Part shown: positions 52,809 through 61,079 of the stretch, piece by piece | Numbering within the stretch: position 1 is the stretch's first letter | Layout of the letters: the number at the start of each line of letters is the position of its first letter | Assembly (NCBI RefSeq): GCF_002506585.1 | Contig: NZ_DAXW01000003.1 | Coordinates: 179,338 to 243,337, forward strand | Length of the DNA: 64,000 nucleotides | Direction: 5' to 3' | DNA from: Methanoculleus sp. UBA430 | GTDB lineage: Archaea; Halobacteriota; Methanomicrobia; Methanomicrobiales; Methanoculleaceae | Translations under genes and position numbers: made by a program | Notes under the pieces: model-generated | What the model was told of the DNA's origin: nothing | The model's input: the letters and a program-made list of their open reading frames with translations, nothing else | Database searches by the model: none

Positions 52809-52846
52809 TGTCCAATATTCTGGACATATGTCTAAAGTATTGGACA
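52809..52846. promoter_or_regulatory. 38-bp near-palindrome over the start of the HTH-nucleotidyltransferase gene
   Basis: Outer arms TGTCCAATA (52809-52817) and TATTGGACA (52838-52846) are exact complements. The centre GACATATGTC (52823-52832) is itself a perfect palindrome. The ATG at 52828 lies in the centre. This is a strong candidate for an operator bound by the gene's own HTH domain, which would block transcription or translation at the start. Confidence 0.75.
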
Positions 52847-53412
52847 TTCGAGAGGACCACCTCAGGATCCTCTCCCTCTTCACCCGGGGCTACGATCGCG
52901 AGATGTACATCCGGGAGGTTGCCAGACACCTTTCCATCAGCCACGGAACGGCCCAGACGGCCCTGGAATACCTTGAGGCAAAGCAGATCCTCCGTTCTGC
53001 TACCAGAGGCAGGACGCGGTTATTCTCCCTGCGCCGGGGCGATCACGCGCGGGACTTCTGCACCCTTGCCGAGGTCTACCGGAGGATCTGCTTTGGGGAA
53101 GAGGAACCCTTCGTCGCCGGAGTTCTCAGCCGGGTCATCCCCCTTATCGAGGGATGCGGTGCTGTCTTCGGGAGCCACGCCGAGGGGACCGCGGACGAGG
53201 AGTCCGACCTCGACCTGTTCGTTGCCGGAGAATGCCGGGTGGGGGAGATCGAGAGAGTCGGGAAGACCTACGGCATCAAAATTCACCTCACCGTCTACCC
53301 GCTGGAGATCTTTGATCGTGGTCTCCACACAGACCCCTTTCTCCAGGAAGTGCTCCGGAACCATATCTTGATCAAAGGCACCGAACACTTCGTCGAGAAG
53401 GCGGTGGGATGA
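52828..53412 (+). CDS. HTH-fused MNT nucleotidyltransferase (HEPN-MNT antitoxin type)
   Basis: 194 residues from ATG 52828 (an ATG at 52798 is possible). N-terminal winged helix-turn-helix (about 1-70; YIREVARHLSISHGTAQTALEYLEAKQIL), then a minimal nucleotidyltransferase with the full motif GS-x10-DxD (FGSHAEGTADEESDLDLFV, about 115-130). MNT proteins paired with HEPN proteins neutralise them, in studied cases by AMP transfer. The HTH fusion adds likely autoregulation. The stop overlaps the HEPN start (ATGA). Confidence 0.85.
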   Translation: MSKVLDIREDHLRILSLFTRGYDREMYIREVARHLSISHGTAQTALEYLEAKQILRSATRGRTRLFSLRRGDHARDFCTLAEVYRRICFGEEEPFVAGVLSRVIPLIEGCGAVFGSHAEGTADEESDLDLFVAGECRVGEIERVGKTYGIKIHLTVYPLEIFDRGLHTDPFLQEVLRNHILIKGTEHFVEKAVG

Positions 53413-53903
53413 TGGACCAGCTTCTATGGTGCGGCCGGATCAAGAACGGGATCTCCCTTACCGCCCCGAACGAGACCCTAGCGTCGGCATACCTGGGGAA
53501 GGCCGAAGAGGCCCTTGAGACGATGCAGACGATCACCACTCACGACTGGAGGATAACGACCGCGTATTACGCGATGTACTTCTCCCACTTCTCCCTCTAC
53601 GCGGTCCTCACGCGGATTGGAATACGGTGCGAAAACCATTCCTGCACCATCCTGCTCATGAAACGGCTTCTCTCCGACTACTTCACTCCGGAGGAGGCGA
53701 CACTCGTGGAAAAGGCAAGGGGAGCGCGGGTCGACGCCCAGTATTACGTCTCGCGAGAGATTCCCGACCTCTTCTGCGACCAACTGGTCCGGGCCGCTCC
53801 CCGGTTTCTGGTGAAGTGCAGGAACATCGTCGGGGCGATGAACGAGAAGACCATCGGGATTCTGAGGGGACGCCTGGCGGAGGCGTTACGGGAGGAAGGG
53901 TGA
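53409..53903 (+). CDS. HEPN-domain protein (partner of the MNT gene)
   Basis: 164 residues, all-helical by pattern: ASAYLGKAEEALETM, WRITTAYYAMYFSHFSLYAVLTRIG, and a C-terminal helix with KARGARVDAQYYVSREI. The R-x4-Y segment sits where HEPN RNases have R-x4-6-H, so the catalytic His seems replaced by Tyr. HEPN proteins next to MNT partners are typically toxins. It starts within the MNT stop. Its last 21 residues have a relic copy at 56755-56820. Confidence 0.82.
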   Translation: MMDQLLWCGRIKNGISLTAPNETLASAYLGKAEEALETMQTITTHDWRITTAYYAMYFSHFSLYAVLTRIGIRCENHSCTILLMKRLLSDYFTPEEATLVEKARGARVDAQYYVSREIPDLFCDQLVRAAPRFLVKCRNIVGAMNEKTIGILRGRLAEALREEG

Positions 53904-53931
53904 GGGGGACCGCCTATAACGAGAGAGAACC

Positions 53932-55656
53932 ATGAGACAACCATTAATACTAAGGGTCGCTGCCGTGCTCCTGGTGGTGCTCGCCGGGATCGCGCCGGCG
54001 GCCGCCCTCGACGACCTCGCGGCCGATCCTGTAGGGATCGAGGAGATGACGTATGACCTCTGCACGTTCGAGCGGGCGCTGGGGTCAAAGGAGCGGACTG
54101 CAGCGGCTACCTATATCGCCACCGCGATGGAGGAGCGCGGGCTCTCGGTCAGCACCGGGAGGTTTTCGTACAGCAACTGCTACTTCGACCCGCCGCTTGC
54201 CCTCTCCTCAAACATCATCGGTGTCAGGGAGGGATCGACCGACAGGATCGTCGTTATCTCCGCGCACTATGATACCGCCATCCCGGAGACCCCCGGTGCC
54301 GACGACAACGCCGCGGGCGTCGCAACGATGCTCGAGGCCGCCAGGATCCTCAACGACACCCCCCTGAACCATACCGTCTACTTCATCGCCTTCGGCGGCG
54401 AGGAGACCGGGCTTGAGGGGAGCACACGGTGGCTCGCCGACAACCCGGACCTCCACAACCGGATCATCGCGGCGATAAACCTCGACTGCGTCGCCTCCGG
54501 GGACCGGCTGCTCGCAACAGCGCTCCCTCAGCACCGGTGGATCCTTGATCTGCTCCCGTCGTGCATCGAGGAGACGCCGGAGCGGCTGCTTGACGCTGCA
54601 CGGGGGGACGAACACGCCTTCCGTGCCGCGGGGATACCGGCGCTCCGGCTCTACGAGCGCGACAGTTATGCGATCATCCATACCCCCGACGACCAGCCTG
54701 AGAGGCTCAACTACACCCTTGCCGCGGAGTGTGCCGCGATCGTCGCCGGGACGATTGTGGGGATTGACGCGGCCGATGACGCGCCGGAGATCGATCTCTT
54801 GGTCGAGAACGGGACGGTCACCTTCAGAACCCCGGCCGACGCGCCGGTCGAGGTGATCGTCGACGGCACCAGCCTCGGGATGCTCCCGTCCGGGTCGGTC
54901 ACCCTCCCGGGAGGGGTCCACGTCGTGCAGGCGGCCACCTACGGCCCTACCGGAACGAAAGCGATTGCGACGGCCACGGGGGAGGGGGTGAAAATCGTGC
55001 CGCCGGTGGTATCCGGGAGCGTCGTCATCATCCCCTGGGGGGACAAAACCGGACAGGACGACGCTCATCGAGGCGATTTCACCTTTGCGACCATTCCGCT
55101 CTCCTACCGCCTCGACCGGCCGGAAGTGGTCGTCCGGGTCGACGGCTACCTGGACGGGATATTGATCCGGGATCTTGAGGACGGTCAGGCGGTCATCCCG
55201 GTCCCGGGGCCGCACTCCTTCACGGTCGTGGCATACGGACCGGACGGTGCGGTCCTCGGGGTCGACCGGGCCGACTTCTCTATATCGAGTTATAGGATGG
55301 TCGAACTCGACGGGGGAATCCTGCAGGTCGATGAGACCGGCGGGGCAACCTGCCTGGCATCGGCTCAAACCTACACCCGCACCTACACCCCCGGCGAGCG
55401 CTACCGTATCGTGGTGGGGTGCGACTACCGGGACACTGCGGATGCGTTCCTGCGGGCGGCGGAGTTCCGAGTAGATAGTCCCGGCGGCCGGAGGTCTGAA
55501 TGCCGCTTCTTTGACGTGCCGGGCCTCAACGACACCCGGAAACGTGAGATCGGGTTCTGGCTGGAGCCTGATGGGCCGGGCACCTACCGTTGGATTATCT
55601 CCTGCAGCGAGGGCGATGAAAAGGCTACGGAGGTGGGGAGCCTCATTCTTCAGTGA
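53932..55656 (+). CDS. Secreted M28 family zinc aminopeptidase
   Basis: 574 residues. Signal peptide (VAAVLLVVLAGIAPAAA), then an M28 domain (about 25-285) with the two-zinc ligands: His in VVISAHYDTA, Asp in GADDNAAG, Glu-Glu in FGGEETGLEGS, Asp in NLDCVAS and His in IIHTPDD. Two or more beta-sandwich domains follow (PEIDLLVENGTVTFRTP..., VVVRVDGYLDG...). It probably digests peptides outside the cell. It follows the HEPN gene by 28 bases but has a separate role. Confidence 0.92.
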   Translation: MRQPLILRVAAVLLVVLAGIAPAAALDDLAADPVGIEEMTYDLCTFERALGSKERTAAATYIATAMEERGLSVSTGRFSYSNCYFDPPLALSSNIIGVREGSTDRIVVISAHYDTAIPETPGADDNAAGVATMLEAARILNDTPLNHTVYFIAFGGEETGLEGSTRWLADNPDLHNRIIAAINLDCVASGDRLLATALPQHRWILDLLPSCIEETPERLLDAARGDEHAFRAAGIPALRLYERDSYAIIHTPDDQPERLNYTLAAECAAIVAGTIVGIDAADDAPEIDLLVENGTVTFRTPADAPVEVIVDGTSLGMLPSGSVTLPGGVHVVQAATYGPTGTKAIATATGEGVKIVPPVVSGSVVIIPWGDKTGQDDAHRGDFTFATIPLSYRLDRPEVVVRVDGYLDGILIRDLEDGQAVIPVPGPHSFTVVAYGPDGAVLGVDRADFSISSYRMVELDGGILQVDETGGATCLASAQTYTRTYTPGERYRIVVGCDYRDTADAFLRAAEFRVDSPGGRRSECRFFDVPGLNDTRKREIGFWLEPDGPGTYRWIISCSEGDEKATEVGSLILQ

Positions 55657-56033
55657 GCCGGCCCGGGGTATTGATCCGGTACAGTCTCCGGCACCGGACA
55701 ATCCCGAAGTACAGTGAAACCCCGGGAGAATGCCCGGCTGAAATGTTGAGGAGAGAAAAAAGACGGCATGGCGTGGCCGGGCGGCCTTTCTTCCGCCCCA
55801 GAGAGGCATCGTCCGGCCGACGAATACCCAGGCCTCCAGGGGCGCTGCTATGATTTACATCCGACGCGGGAGTATCTACCCGCCGGGAAGGGGTGTGAGG
55901 GCTTCCGGGACCGGAGAGCAGCCGTTTTGGTGGGCAGGGTGGCCACGGGACTGAGGGCGGTTGATCCTCGTCCAGGTGCGCACCAGATGTATAAGTCAGG
56001 TTACAGGCGGGCTCTCCTGCGGTGATGCTCCGG
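55657..56033. other. Gene-free spacer between M28 peptidase and the RelE-type pair
   Basis: 377 bases in which I see no supported gene; possible readings have no ribosome site. It is the spacer between two convergent units. Confidence 0.5.
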
Positions 56034-56306
56034 TCAGAACCTTCGATAACTTCTGCTCCGGTGTCCGACGGCGATAACATTAATCACCAGAAGGTTATCT
56101 ACGATCGAGAGGATCGCCCGATAGTCCCCGATACGGAGCGAGTAGAACGGAGGATTATCCGGACCCTTCAGTTTTTTGAGGTGTTTTTTCGGATCAGGCT
56201 CGCCAGCAAGCGACGCAAGTTCCTCGCCTATCCGAATCGCTACAGGCCGGGGAATACTTCTAAGGTTATGGCGGGCTGCCGCGGTGATGACCACGCGATA
56301 GGTCAT
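56034..56306 (-). CDS. RelE/ParE-type toxin
   Basis: 90 residues with the RelE fold: YRVVITAAARHNLRSIPRPVAIRIGEELASLAGEPDP, LKGPDNPPFYSLRIGDYRAILSI and the end VIAVGHRSRSYRRF. Conserved Arg in YSLRIGDYR and the basic C-terminus match RelE-like RNases that cut mRNA on ribosomes. The ATG overlaps the antitoxin stop (ATGA). Confidence 0.9.
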   Translation of the reverse strand: MTYRVVITAAARHNLRSIPRPVAIRIGEELASLAGEPDPKKHLKKLKGPDNPPFYSLRIGDYRAILSIVDNLLVINVIAVGHRSRSYRRF

Positions 56307-56536
56307 TCACCTCTCAGCTCCGCCATGACCTCTTCCAAGGTATAGACCCTCCCTGCCCTGAGGTCCTCAAGCGATCGTTCGAGGTCCCGGATCGCTTCTT
56401 CGCTGAGGGGTTCCTCATCGACCGCCATATCCACCAAGCGCTCGATCACCTCATTGTATGACTCCCGGGGATGGATTTTCAGGGTGTTGAGCCGACTCTT
56501 GAGCTCTACATCGATCTTGATGGTGACGCTTGTCAT
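56303..56536 (-). CDS. Antitoxin of the RelE-type pair
   Basis: 77 residues: N-terminal ribbon-like TSVTIKIDVELKSRLNTLKIHPRESYNEVIERLVDMA (a ribbon-helix-helix-like DNA-binding part as in archaeal VapB-/DUF7557-type antitoxins) and an acidic C-terminal helix (SEEAIRDLERSLEDLRAGRVYTLEEVMAEL) that should wrap the toxin. It precedes and overlaps the toxin gene. Confidence 0.85.
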   Translation of the reverse strand: MTSVTIKIDVELKSRLNTLKIHPRESYNEVIERLVDMAVDEEPLSEEAIRDLERSLEDLRAGRVYTLEEVMAELRGE

Positions 56537-56540
56537 ACTG

Positions 56541-56560
56541 AGGTATACTCAGGTATACTC
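56541..56560. promoter_or_regulatory. Tandem GTATAC sites before the antitoxin gene
   Basis: AGGTATACTC occurs twice head to tail (56541-56550 and 56551-56560), each with palindromic GTATAC, and ends four bases before the antitoxin ATG at 56536. These fit binding sites for a ribbon-helix-helix antitoxin that represses its own promoter. Confidence 0.65.
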
Positions 56561-56662
56561 AATGAAGGTTTGTATGGTGTGAACAGGTACATAAGACGAT
56601 CTCCTGTGCAACCTTTTCCGACACCCAGACGGCACGATTACATGCGATCGAACCTTCTGATA

Positions 56663-56825
56663 AGGTCCAGTGCGCCTGCTCAAACTGGACCTCCCCATGA
56701 GAGAAGCGGAGAGTACTATCCTTGAGGCCCGGGGCCGGCGGCGACGATCAGCAGGATGAGCGAGAAGACCACCGGGCCCCTAAGGAAGCACCTGATGGGG
56801 GCGTTGCGGGGAGAAGGATACGGGG
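56663..56825 (+). pseudogene. Relic of a second HEPN/MNT locus
   Basis: An inverted repeat AGGTCCAGT (56663-56671) / ACTGGACCT (56684-56692) resembles the arms of the intact HEPN-MNT operator (GTCCAAT/ATTGGAC). After it a short frame MREAESTILEARGRR begins at 56697 and soon stops. At 56755 follows MSEKTTGPLRKHLMGALRGEG, clearly similar to the last residues of the intact HEPN protein (MNEKTIGILRGRLAEALREEG). So a locus seems to have lost its middle. No other gene is seen in 56561-56872. Confidence 0.55.
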
Positions 56826-56872
56826 GCACCACCCCGCTCACCTCCCGGCGATCACCGATGCCGTGGTCCACA

Positions 56873-57535
56873 TCAGTATTTCATGTACATCCCGAGCACC
56901 GCCGAACCGCCATCGATCGTCGGGATGAGGGCCACGATGCTGCTGTACTCGTCCAGCTGCTGTGTCGACGTCCACCGCGCAGCACTGTTCTCATCGAACC
57001 TCTCCACCCGGAGGAGGGTACCACCGTAGTCATTCTCAGCAAGGGCCGCCGAGAGGTATCCGCCGTCAGGGACCCAGGTCACCGGAGCGGAGGCGTTGGC
57101 CGTTTCCTGCCGGAAGATGCTCCCATCCTCCCCAAGCGAGACCTCCAGATCCTCCGTCGATCTGGAGCCCGTGACCCCGGCAAGGAGATGGTAGCCGCTG
57201 GTTGGATCCTGTCGCGCCGCCGAGAGGAGGTACGGCTCTCCGGAACTGCCCCCGACCGTCGTGTTCCAGACCGGTGCGCCCTGATCATCGAACCTGACCG
57301 TTGTGACGGTCCCGGGCGCCCCTGCAATCTCTCCGGCGACGAGGAGCCCTCCTGCCGGATCCGGGACGATGATCGGGATCGTACCCGGATCCACTTCTCC
57401 GGCCGACTTTCGCCACGCGATGGTGCCTTTATCGTCCATCTTTGCAATCAAACTACCTTTGGCCAAGACCCAGCCCCCGGCGCCCGAGGGTGCGATCACC
57501 CAGTACTCCAGCTCTTCTGTTCATTTCATGTTCCT
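56873..57535 (-). pseudogene. Headless secreted beta-propeller-like gene
   Basis: The open part (57499 down to 56873, about 208 residues) consists of WD/kelch-like blade repeats: GTIAWRKSAGE..., GAPVWNTTVGGSSGEPYLLSA..., AARWTSTQQLDEYSSIVAL. It has no signal peptide. Upstream, GGAGG and an ATGAAA start at about 57530 are kept, but a stop follows at once and the next frame reads TEELEYWVIAPSG into the propeller. So the leader and first blades seem deleted while promoter element c (57583-57612) and the ribosome site remain. Confidence 0.6.
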
Positions 57536-57582
57536 CCAAGAATTTCCCGGAGACAGGAGAGGTACACATGTCAACGTTCATT

Positions 57583-57612
57583 CTATAGACCTTTTCTGTG
57601 ACGCACAGATGT
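57583..57612 (-). promoter_or_regulatory. Shared secreted-protein promoter element, copy c
   Basis: CTATAGACC, TTTTCTGTG and ACGCACAG match copies a and b at about 20 of the first 24 positions and diverge after that. It lies about 50 bases before the start-codon relic of the beta-propeller gene. Confidence 0.6.
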
Positions 57613-57766
57613 CGGATCCGTCCAATCGAATCTACACCCGGAAAGAGCCCTTACGGCCTCGAGACATGAGCTGCACCGGGGATCACCTGCATTTATCGGG
57701 GAGCGGCCGGGTCAGCCAGGAATAGGCCGGCCAGATCCCGGAGTTCGTCACGGTCACACGTAGTTC

Positions 57767-57910
57767 TCAGACTCCACTATTGTCTCCCAGTCGCGCGATG
57801 ATCATGGTCTCCAGACGATCATCCTCGAGATCCAGAAAGAACACCGCTTTGTCTGCAGGGATCTCCCGTGGTGACCCATCAACGATATGCCGGGACGGAT
57901 CGTCACGCAC
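57767..57910 (-). CDS. Possible 47-residue acidic protein
   Basis: From GTG 57908-57910, inside the end of the membrane-protein gene: RDDPSRHIVDGSPREIPADKAVFFLDLEDDRLETMIIARLGDNSGV. A balanced composition with a strand-like KAVFFLDL and the close coupling favour a real gene, but the length and start are weak. Unrecognised. Confidence 0.35.
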   Translation of the reverse strand: MRDDPSRHIVDGSPREIPADKAVFFLDLEDDRLETMIIARLGDNSGV

Positions 57911-58457
57911 CCTGCCGCCGCTTTCGAGCACCTCCGATCTGCCGGAGTGGAACGAGAATCCCGAGGACCGGGAGTAGGGCGTCGAGCCCGAGCACATACG
58001 CCCAGGCCTCGATAGTCGGGAAGAACGAGCCATGCACCTGGAGCAGAACGAGGGAGACGGTGCCGAACCAGAATAGAATCAGTAGCGGCAGGCAGAAGAC
58101 GACCACGGCGAGCCAGGCATATTCCCGCACCGGGATGTTTCCCCGGGCGAAGAACGGGCGAAAGAACCAGACGAGGAGAGCGGCGATAAAGAGGGCCGCA
58201 AGGGTAGAGATCCCCCACAGGGAGAGGCTGAGCCAGCGGAGCAGGATCGCCATGGAGAGGAGAACGGTACTGAAGGCGATCAGGATATACTCCTTTGTCG
58301 TGACCTGCCCCCGGTCCCGGCCGGTGAGGCGGGGCCAAGTGTACCAGAGAAAGAAAACAACGGCAAACGTGCCGAGAAGGAAGAGATAGACCGGACCCAG
58401 GGAAACTACAGTCTCCAGGGTCATGAGAACCGCCTGAGCAAAGCCGAATTCGGTCAT
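57903..58457 (-). CDS. Integral membrane protein, unknown
   Basis: 184 residues with five predicted membrane helices (for example VYLFLLGTFAVVFFLWYTW, ILIAFSTVLLSMAILLRWL, LAALFIAALLVWFF, WLAVVVFCLPLLILFW). Charged, Arg-rich loops lie between them, and it ends GGARKRRQGA. GGAG precedes the ATG. No family recognised. It lies on the minus strand, like most genes of this region. Confidence 0.6.
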   Translation of the reverse strand: MTEFGFAQAVLMTLETVVSLGPVYLFLLGTFAVVFFLWYTWPRLTGRDRGQVTTKEYILIAFSTVLLSMAILLRWLSLSLWGISTLAALFIAALLVWFFRPFFARGNIPVREYAWLAVVVFCLPLLILFWFGTVSLVLLQVHGSFFPTIEAWAYVLGLDALLPVLGILVPLRQIGGARKRRQGA

Positions 58458-58533
58458 GCCGGTGCTCCGGAGGGCGCATCTGCGGGCAGATCTCTCCTAT
58501 GGGCATCCAAAAACCGGGGAAGAAGGGTAGATC

Positions 58534-59475
58534 TCACTGCTTCCCCTCATCAGCAAAGACATATTCGACATACGGTTCCGGAACGCCGTCCCGGAGCGCA
58601 GTTCCGGAAAACGCATAAACCGGCCGAATAAGGTCCTGCACAAAGCCCCTCGGCTCCATCCAGTAACCAATCGCAACATTCTCGATCGTGATCTGGTCGT
58701 ACTCTTGCCCCGTGTGAGGGCGGACAGTCCGTGTTGCACGAAGGTCCTCATACGCCTCCTCGGGGGATCGGAGGCTGACGTTCCCGTCCGGCTCCACCTC
58801 TCGCCAGGTCTTCACGAGCCCGGCGACCCCCCCGCCGTCGCCCAGAATCACCGCAAATTCGTCACCATAGACCGGCAACCCGTCGAGCGACCGACCGAAC
58901 CTGACTGCCTTGGTGACGTCGTACGACACCTTCGGTTCGGTGGCACCTGCTTCCCAGATCTCCTGCATCTGGTTCACCTCGATCTTCACGACCCGGGCGT
59001 CCGGCGACTGCATGCCGGTCTTCTCCAGGAATGCGAGAGCAATCTTCTCCGCCTCCGCGTCCGAGGGAAGGTCAGGCTGGTCGGTCACTTCGGTCGGCAG
59101 TTCCAGGTCAGGGATGTGGTAGGCCACGGCGCCGGAATGTGCATACACCGATACCTGCTCCTCCGGATCCTTCGAGGCGTCGATGAGAAGGAACTCGCCG
59201 GTCCTTTTGTTCATTGCCCCTGGTTCCCCCGAGAGCCCGAACCTTCCTGCAACCTCCCGGACCTGCTCTTCCGTGACGGCGGCAGGGACTACCCGGTAGA
59301 GTGTATACGAGTCCCGCACCTCCGGAAACTCAGCGGTGAGAGAGAACATAGTTTCGCCTGCGCCCACCCCGGCGGGAAGAGAGCTTTCCGGGACCTGGCC
59401 CGGACCAAGAACCCATACGCACCCGGCTATGATCGCGAGAGCGAGACAGACGAGTACACCAATCTTTAGTGACAT
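58534..59475 (-). CDS. Lipoprotein with PepSY/FTP-like propeptide domain
   Basis: 313 residues. The lipobox is LALAIIAGC (Cys about 19). The body alternates helix and strand as in PepSY and FTP propeptides: AEKIALAFLEKTGMQSPDARVVKIEVNQM, then FGRSLDGLPVYGDEFAVILGDGGGVAGLVKTWREVEPDG. That second stretch is close in form to thermolysin propeptides, which inhibit their peptidase. No peptidase domain follows. It sits on the outer face of the membrane, in a region with several peptidase genes. Confidence 0.65.
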   Translation of the reverse strand: MSLKIGVLVCLALAIIAGCVWVLGPGQVPESSLPAGVGAGETMFSLTAEFPEVRDSYTLYRVVPAAVTEEQVREVAGRFGLSGEPGAMNKRTGEFLLIDASKDPEEQVSVYAHSGAVAYHIPDLELPTEVTDQPDLPSDAEAEKIALAFLEKTGMQSPDARVVKIEVNQMQEIWEAGATEPKVSYDVTKAVRFGRSLDGLPVYGDEFAVILGDGGGVAGLVKTWREVEPDGNVSLRSPEEAYEDLRATRTVRPHTGQEYDQITIENVAIGYWMEPRGFVQDLIRPVYAFSGTALRDGVPEPYVEYVFADEGKQ

Positions 59476-59476
59476 T

Positions 59477-60265
59477 TTAAGACCATCTATTTACTATCCC
59501 GGGAGATTCCGCTGCCCGGGGCGGGAGGGGCGTGCCTTTGCACACGGAATGCGTAGACCCTGTTGCCGCTTCCTGTGCCGAGCAGGGTGCGAGCGGCCTT
59601 GCACCATGAAGCGAATAACTCCGGAGCATAAGATACTCCAGGGTAGCAGTGTGATCAGGGAGAATGGCCGGCCCGACCACCCCATAGTAAACAACGAAGT
59701 AATCGTCGTGTTCCGGGGACAGCGGCTTCTCAACAACGGTGAAATAACCAAGAGACGTTTCGTTATCGAATTTTGTTACGGCAACGGGACTAAAGATCGG
59801 TTCCCCCTGTGATAAATCAGGTTCTTTGGAGAGGAATAGCTCAGCGGAAGAGACATTCCCAGATGCTCGGAGGTGGCTGCAGAGGACCATCTCAGCCTGT
59901 AAGAGGTCTGCCTTGTCATCGAAGTACCAGTTGACGACCAGATACCGATCACCCGACACGGTGTCGACATACATTGCATAGCTGCAGTGCCGTGAGAGGA
60001 CCGGGAACAAGGATGGGCACCCGTCTTCGATATCGCCGAGCAGGACAACATTCCCATCGATCGTTCTATTTACGGCGACAGAGCCGTTCTCCGCATACTC
60101 ATACCGGGGCTGCGGGATATACCATTTCTGCAGGGCCTCAGGGGGAGGATACCCGGGACCGATGGCGAGGAGGTCAATGAGCAGGAGGATACCGAAAGCA
60201 CCGATAGCGATCAGGAGGAGAATGAATGCGAATTTGCTGGTTCTGTCGGTTTTCAGGGATTTCAT
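59477..60265 (-). CDS. Membrane-anchored extracellular protein with altered C-terminus
   Basis: 262 residues. One N-terminal membrane helix (FAFILLLIAIGAFGILLLIDLLAI), then an extracellular domain (YEYAENGSVAVNRTIDGNVVLLGDIEDG..., SGDRYLVVNWYFDDKADLLQAEMVL..., GYFTVVEKP). The last 45 residues (LHGARPLAPCSAQEAATG and on) lie over intergenic element d (59540-59558) and do not look like the rest, so the original end was probably replaced. Unrecognised. Confidence 0.6.
   Translation of the reverse strand: MKSLKTDRTSKFAFILLLIAIGAFGILLLIDLLAIGPGYPPPEALQKWYIPQPRYEYAENGSVAVNRTIDGNVVLLGDIEDGCPSLFPVLSRHCSYAMYVDTVSGDRYLVVNWYFDDKADLLQAEMVLCSHLRASGNVSSAELFLSKEPDLSQGEPIFSPVAVTKFDNETSLGYFTVVEKPLSPEHDDYFVVYYGVVGPAILPDHTATLEYLMLRSYSLHGARPLAPCSAQEAATGSTHSVCKGTPLPPRAAESPGIVNRWS
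59540..59558. repeat. Intergenic-type element d inside a gene's 3' end
   Basis: GCACACGGAATGCGTAGAC, matching GTACACGGAATGCATACA at 62183 and GTGCACAGAACGCCTACG at 60574. Similarity with the 62183 copy continues for about 10 bases (CTGTTRCC). Confidence 0.5.
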
Positions 60266-60290
60266 CTGGATCTACCACCATAAAGAGGGG

Positions 60291-60569
60291 TCAGGGCCTC
60301 ACCCAGGTCGCCATGGCACCCCACCAGTTACCATAGACTACGTTATGGATCTGAGTATCCCATGTGTCATGTATGGACACCCAGTCCTCCGTATAGTCGT
60401 GATAACCTACACAGGCAACGCTGTGATCACCATAAGGCCTATCTCCTCCTATAGGCATGCCGCCGCCCCACAGGCTGAGAACAAAAGGCCTCTGTGCATC
60501 CACCTCGCTCTTTACCTTATCAAACGTCATCCGGGCATCGTCGCTTGAATCCATTGAAGAATCACACAT
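60291..60569 (-). pseudogene. C39-like cysteine peptidase lacking its N-terminal half
   Basis: From ATG 60554 about 87 residues remain: GDHSVACVGYHDYTEDWVSIHDTWDTQIHNVVYGNWWGAMATWVRP. This is the His/Asp half of a C39/papain-like domain (His in GDHSV, Asp or Asn in HDTW). The catalytic Cys half and any signal peptide are missing; intergenic element f (60574-60591) lies directly upstream. Likely a 5'-deleted gene, though a short product could be made. Confidence 0.6.
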
Positions 60570-60573
60570 TTAA

Positions 60574-60749
60574 GTGCACAGAACGCCTACGTTTCCTTTG
60601 CCTCCGGGCTTGCGGGGTGCGTCATCCGGGCGTCAGACCCGGGGGTGGGCGGCCCCGCACACGAGCGGGCACCGCACGCGGCATCCAATCCGATTCTGGG
60701 TCGTTAGAACATATAAAATCAGCAGCCATCGTCCGTTTTTTTTCCGAAT
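60574..60749. repeat. Intergenic repeat, copy f (with TATA box)
   Basis: Begins with GTGCACAGAACGCCTACG (60574-60591). From 60664 an 85-base stretch with GCGGGCACCGCACGCGGCA and AGAACATATAAAA matches 62221-62305. A run of eight T follows the TATA at 60735-60742. No gene is seen between 60570 and 61079. Confidence 0.6.
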
Positions 60750-61079
60750 TCATCTTAAACCTTCTCATTGTGGGGCGATCGCACGGCAGTGTGCCGCCTT
60801 CCCCGCCGGGTGATATGCCCGAAAGGATGCACTCACCCGATCTCTGGAGAACCGGTTCGGAACAGAAAAACCCAAACCTTTTCTTCGCTGAGGGGGAGGA
60901 TGATACCTCCCGGGATTTTCCCGCAGTCGGCCTCTAAGGCTGGATAATAGCTGGATAGGGTGGCCCGAGGCCAGGCGGTGACGCCCAGACTGATGTTGTG
61001 GTTCAGTTCACTTCCTCCGACTTGCCTTCCCCGTGGAAAGAAGCGATGCATATCGAGGACGGGCGACGGGGACTCCCCT

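Noticed and set aside
60833..61051. Short minus-strand open frame of 72 codons
   Set aside because: No ribosome site or recognisable features; it lies in the gene-free stretch after repeat copy f.
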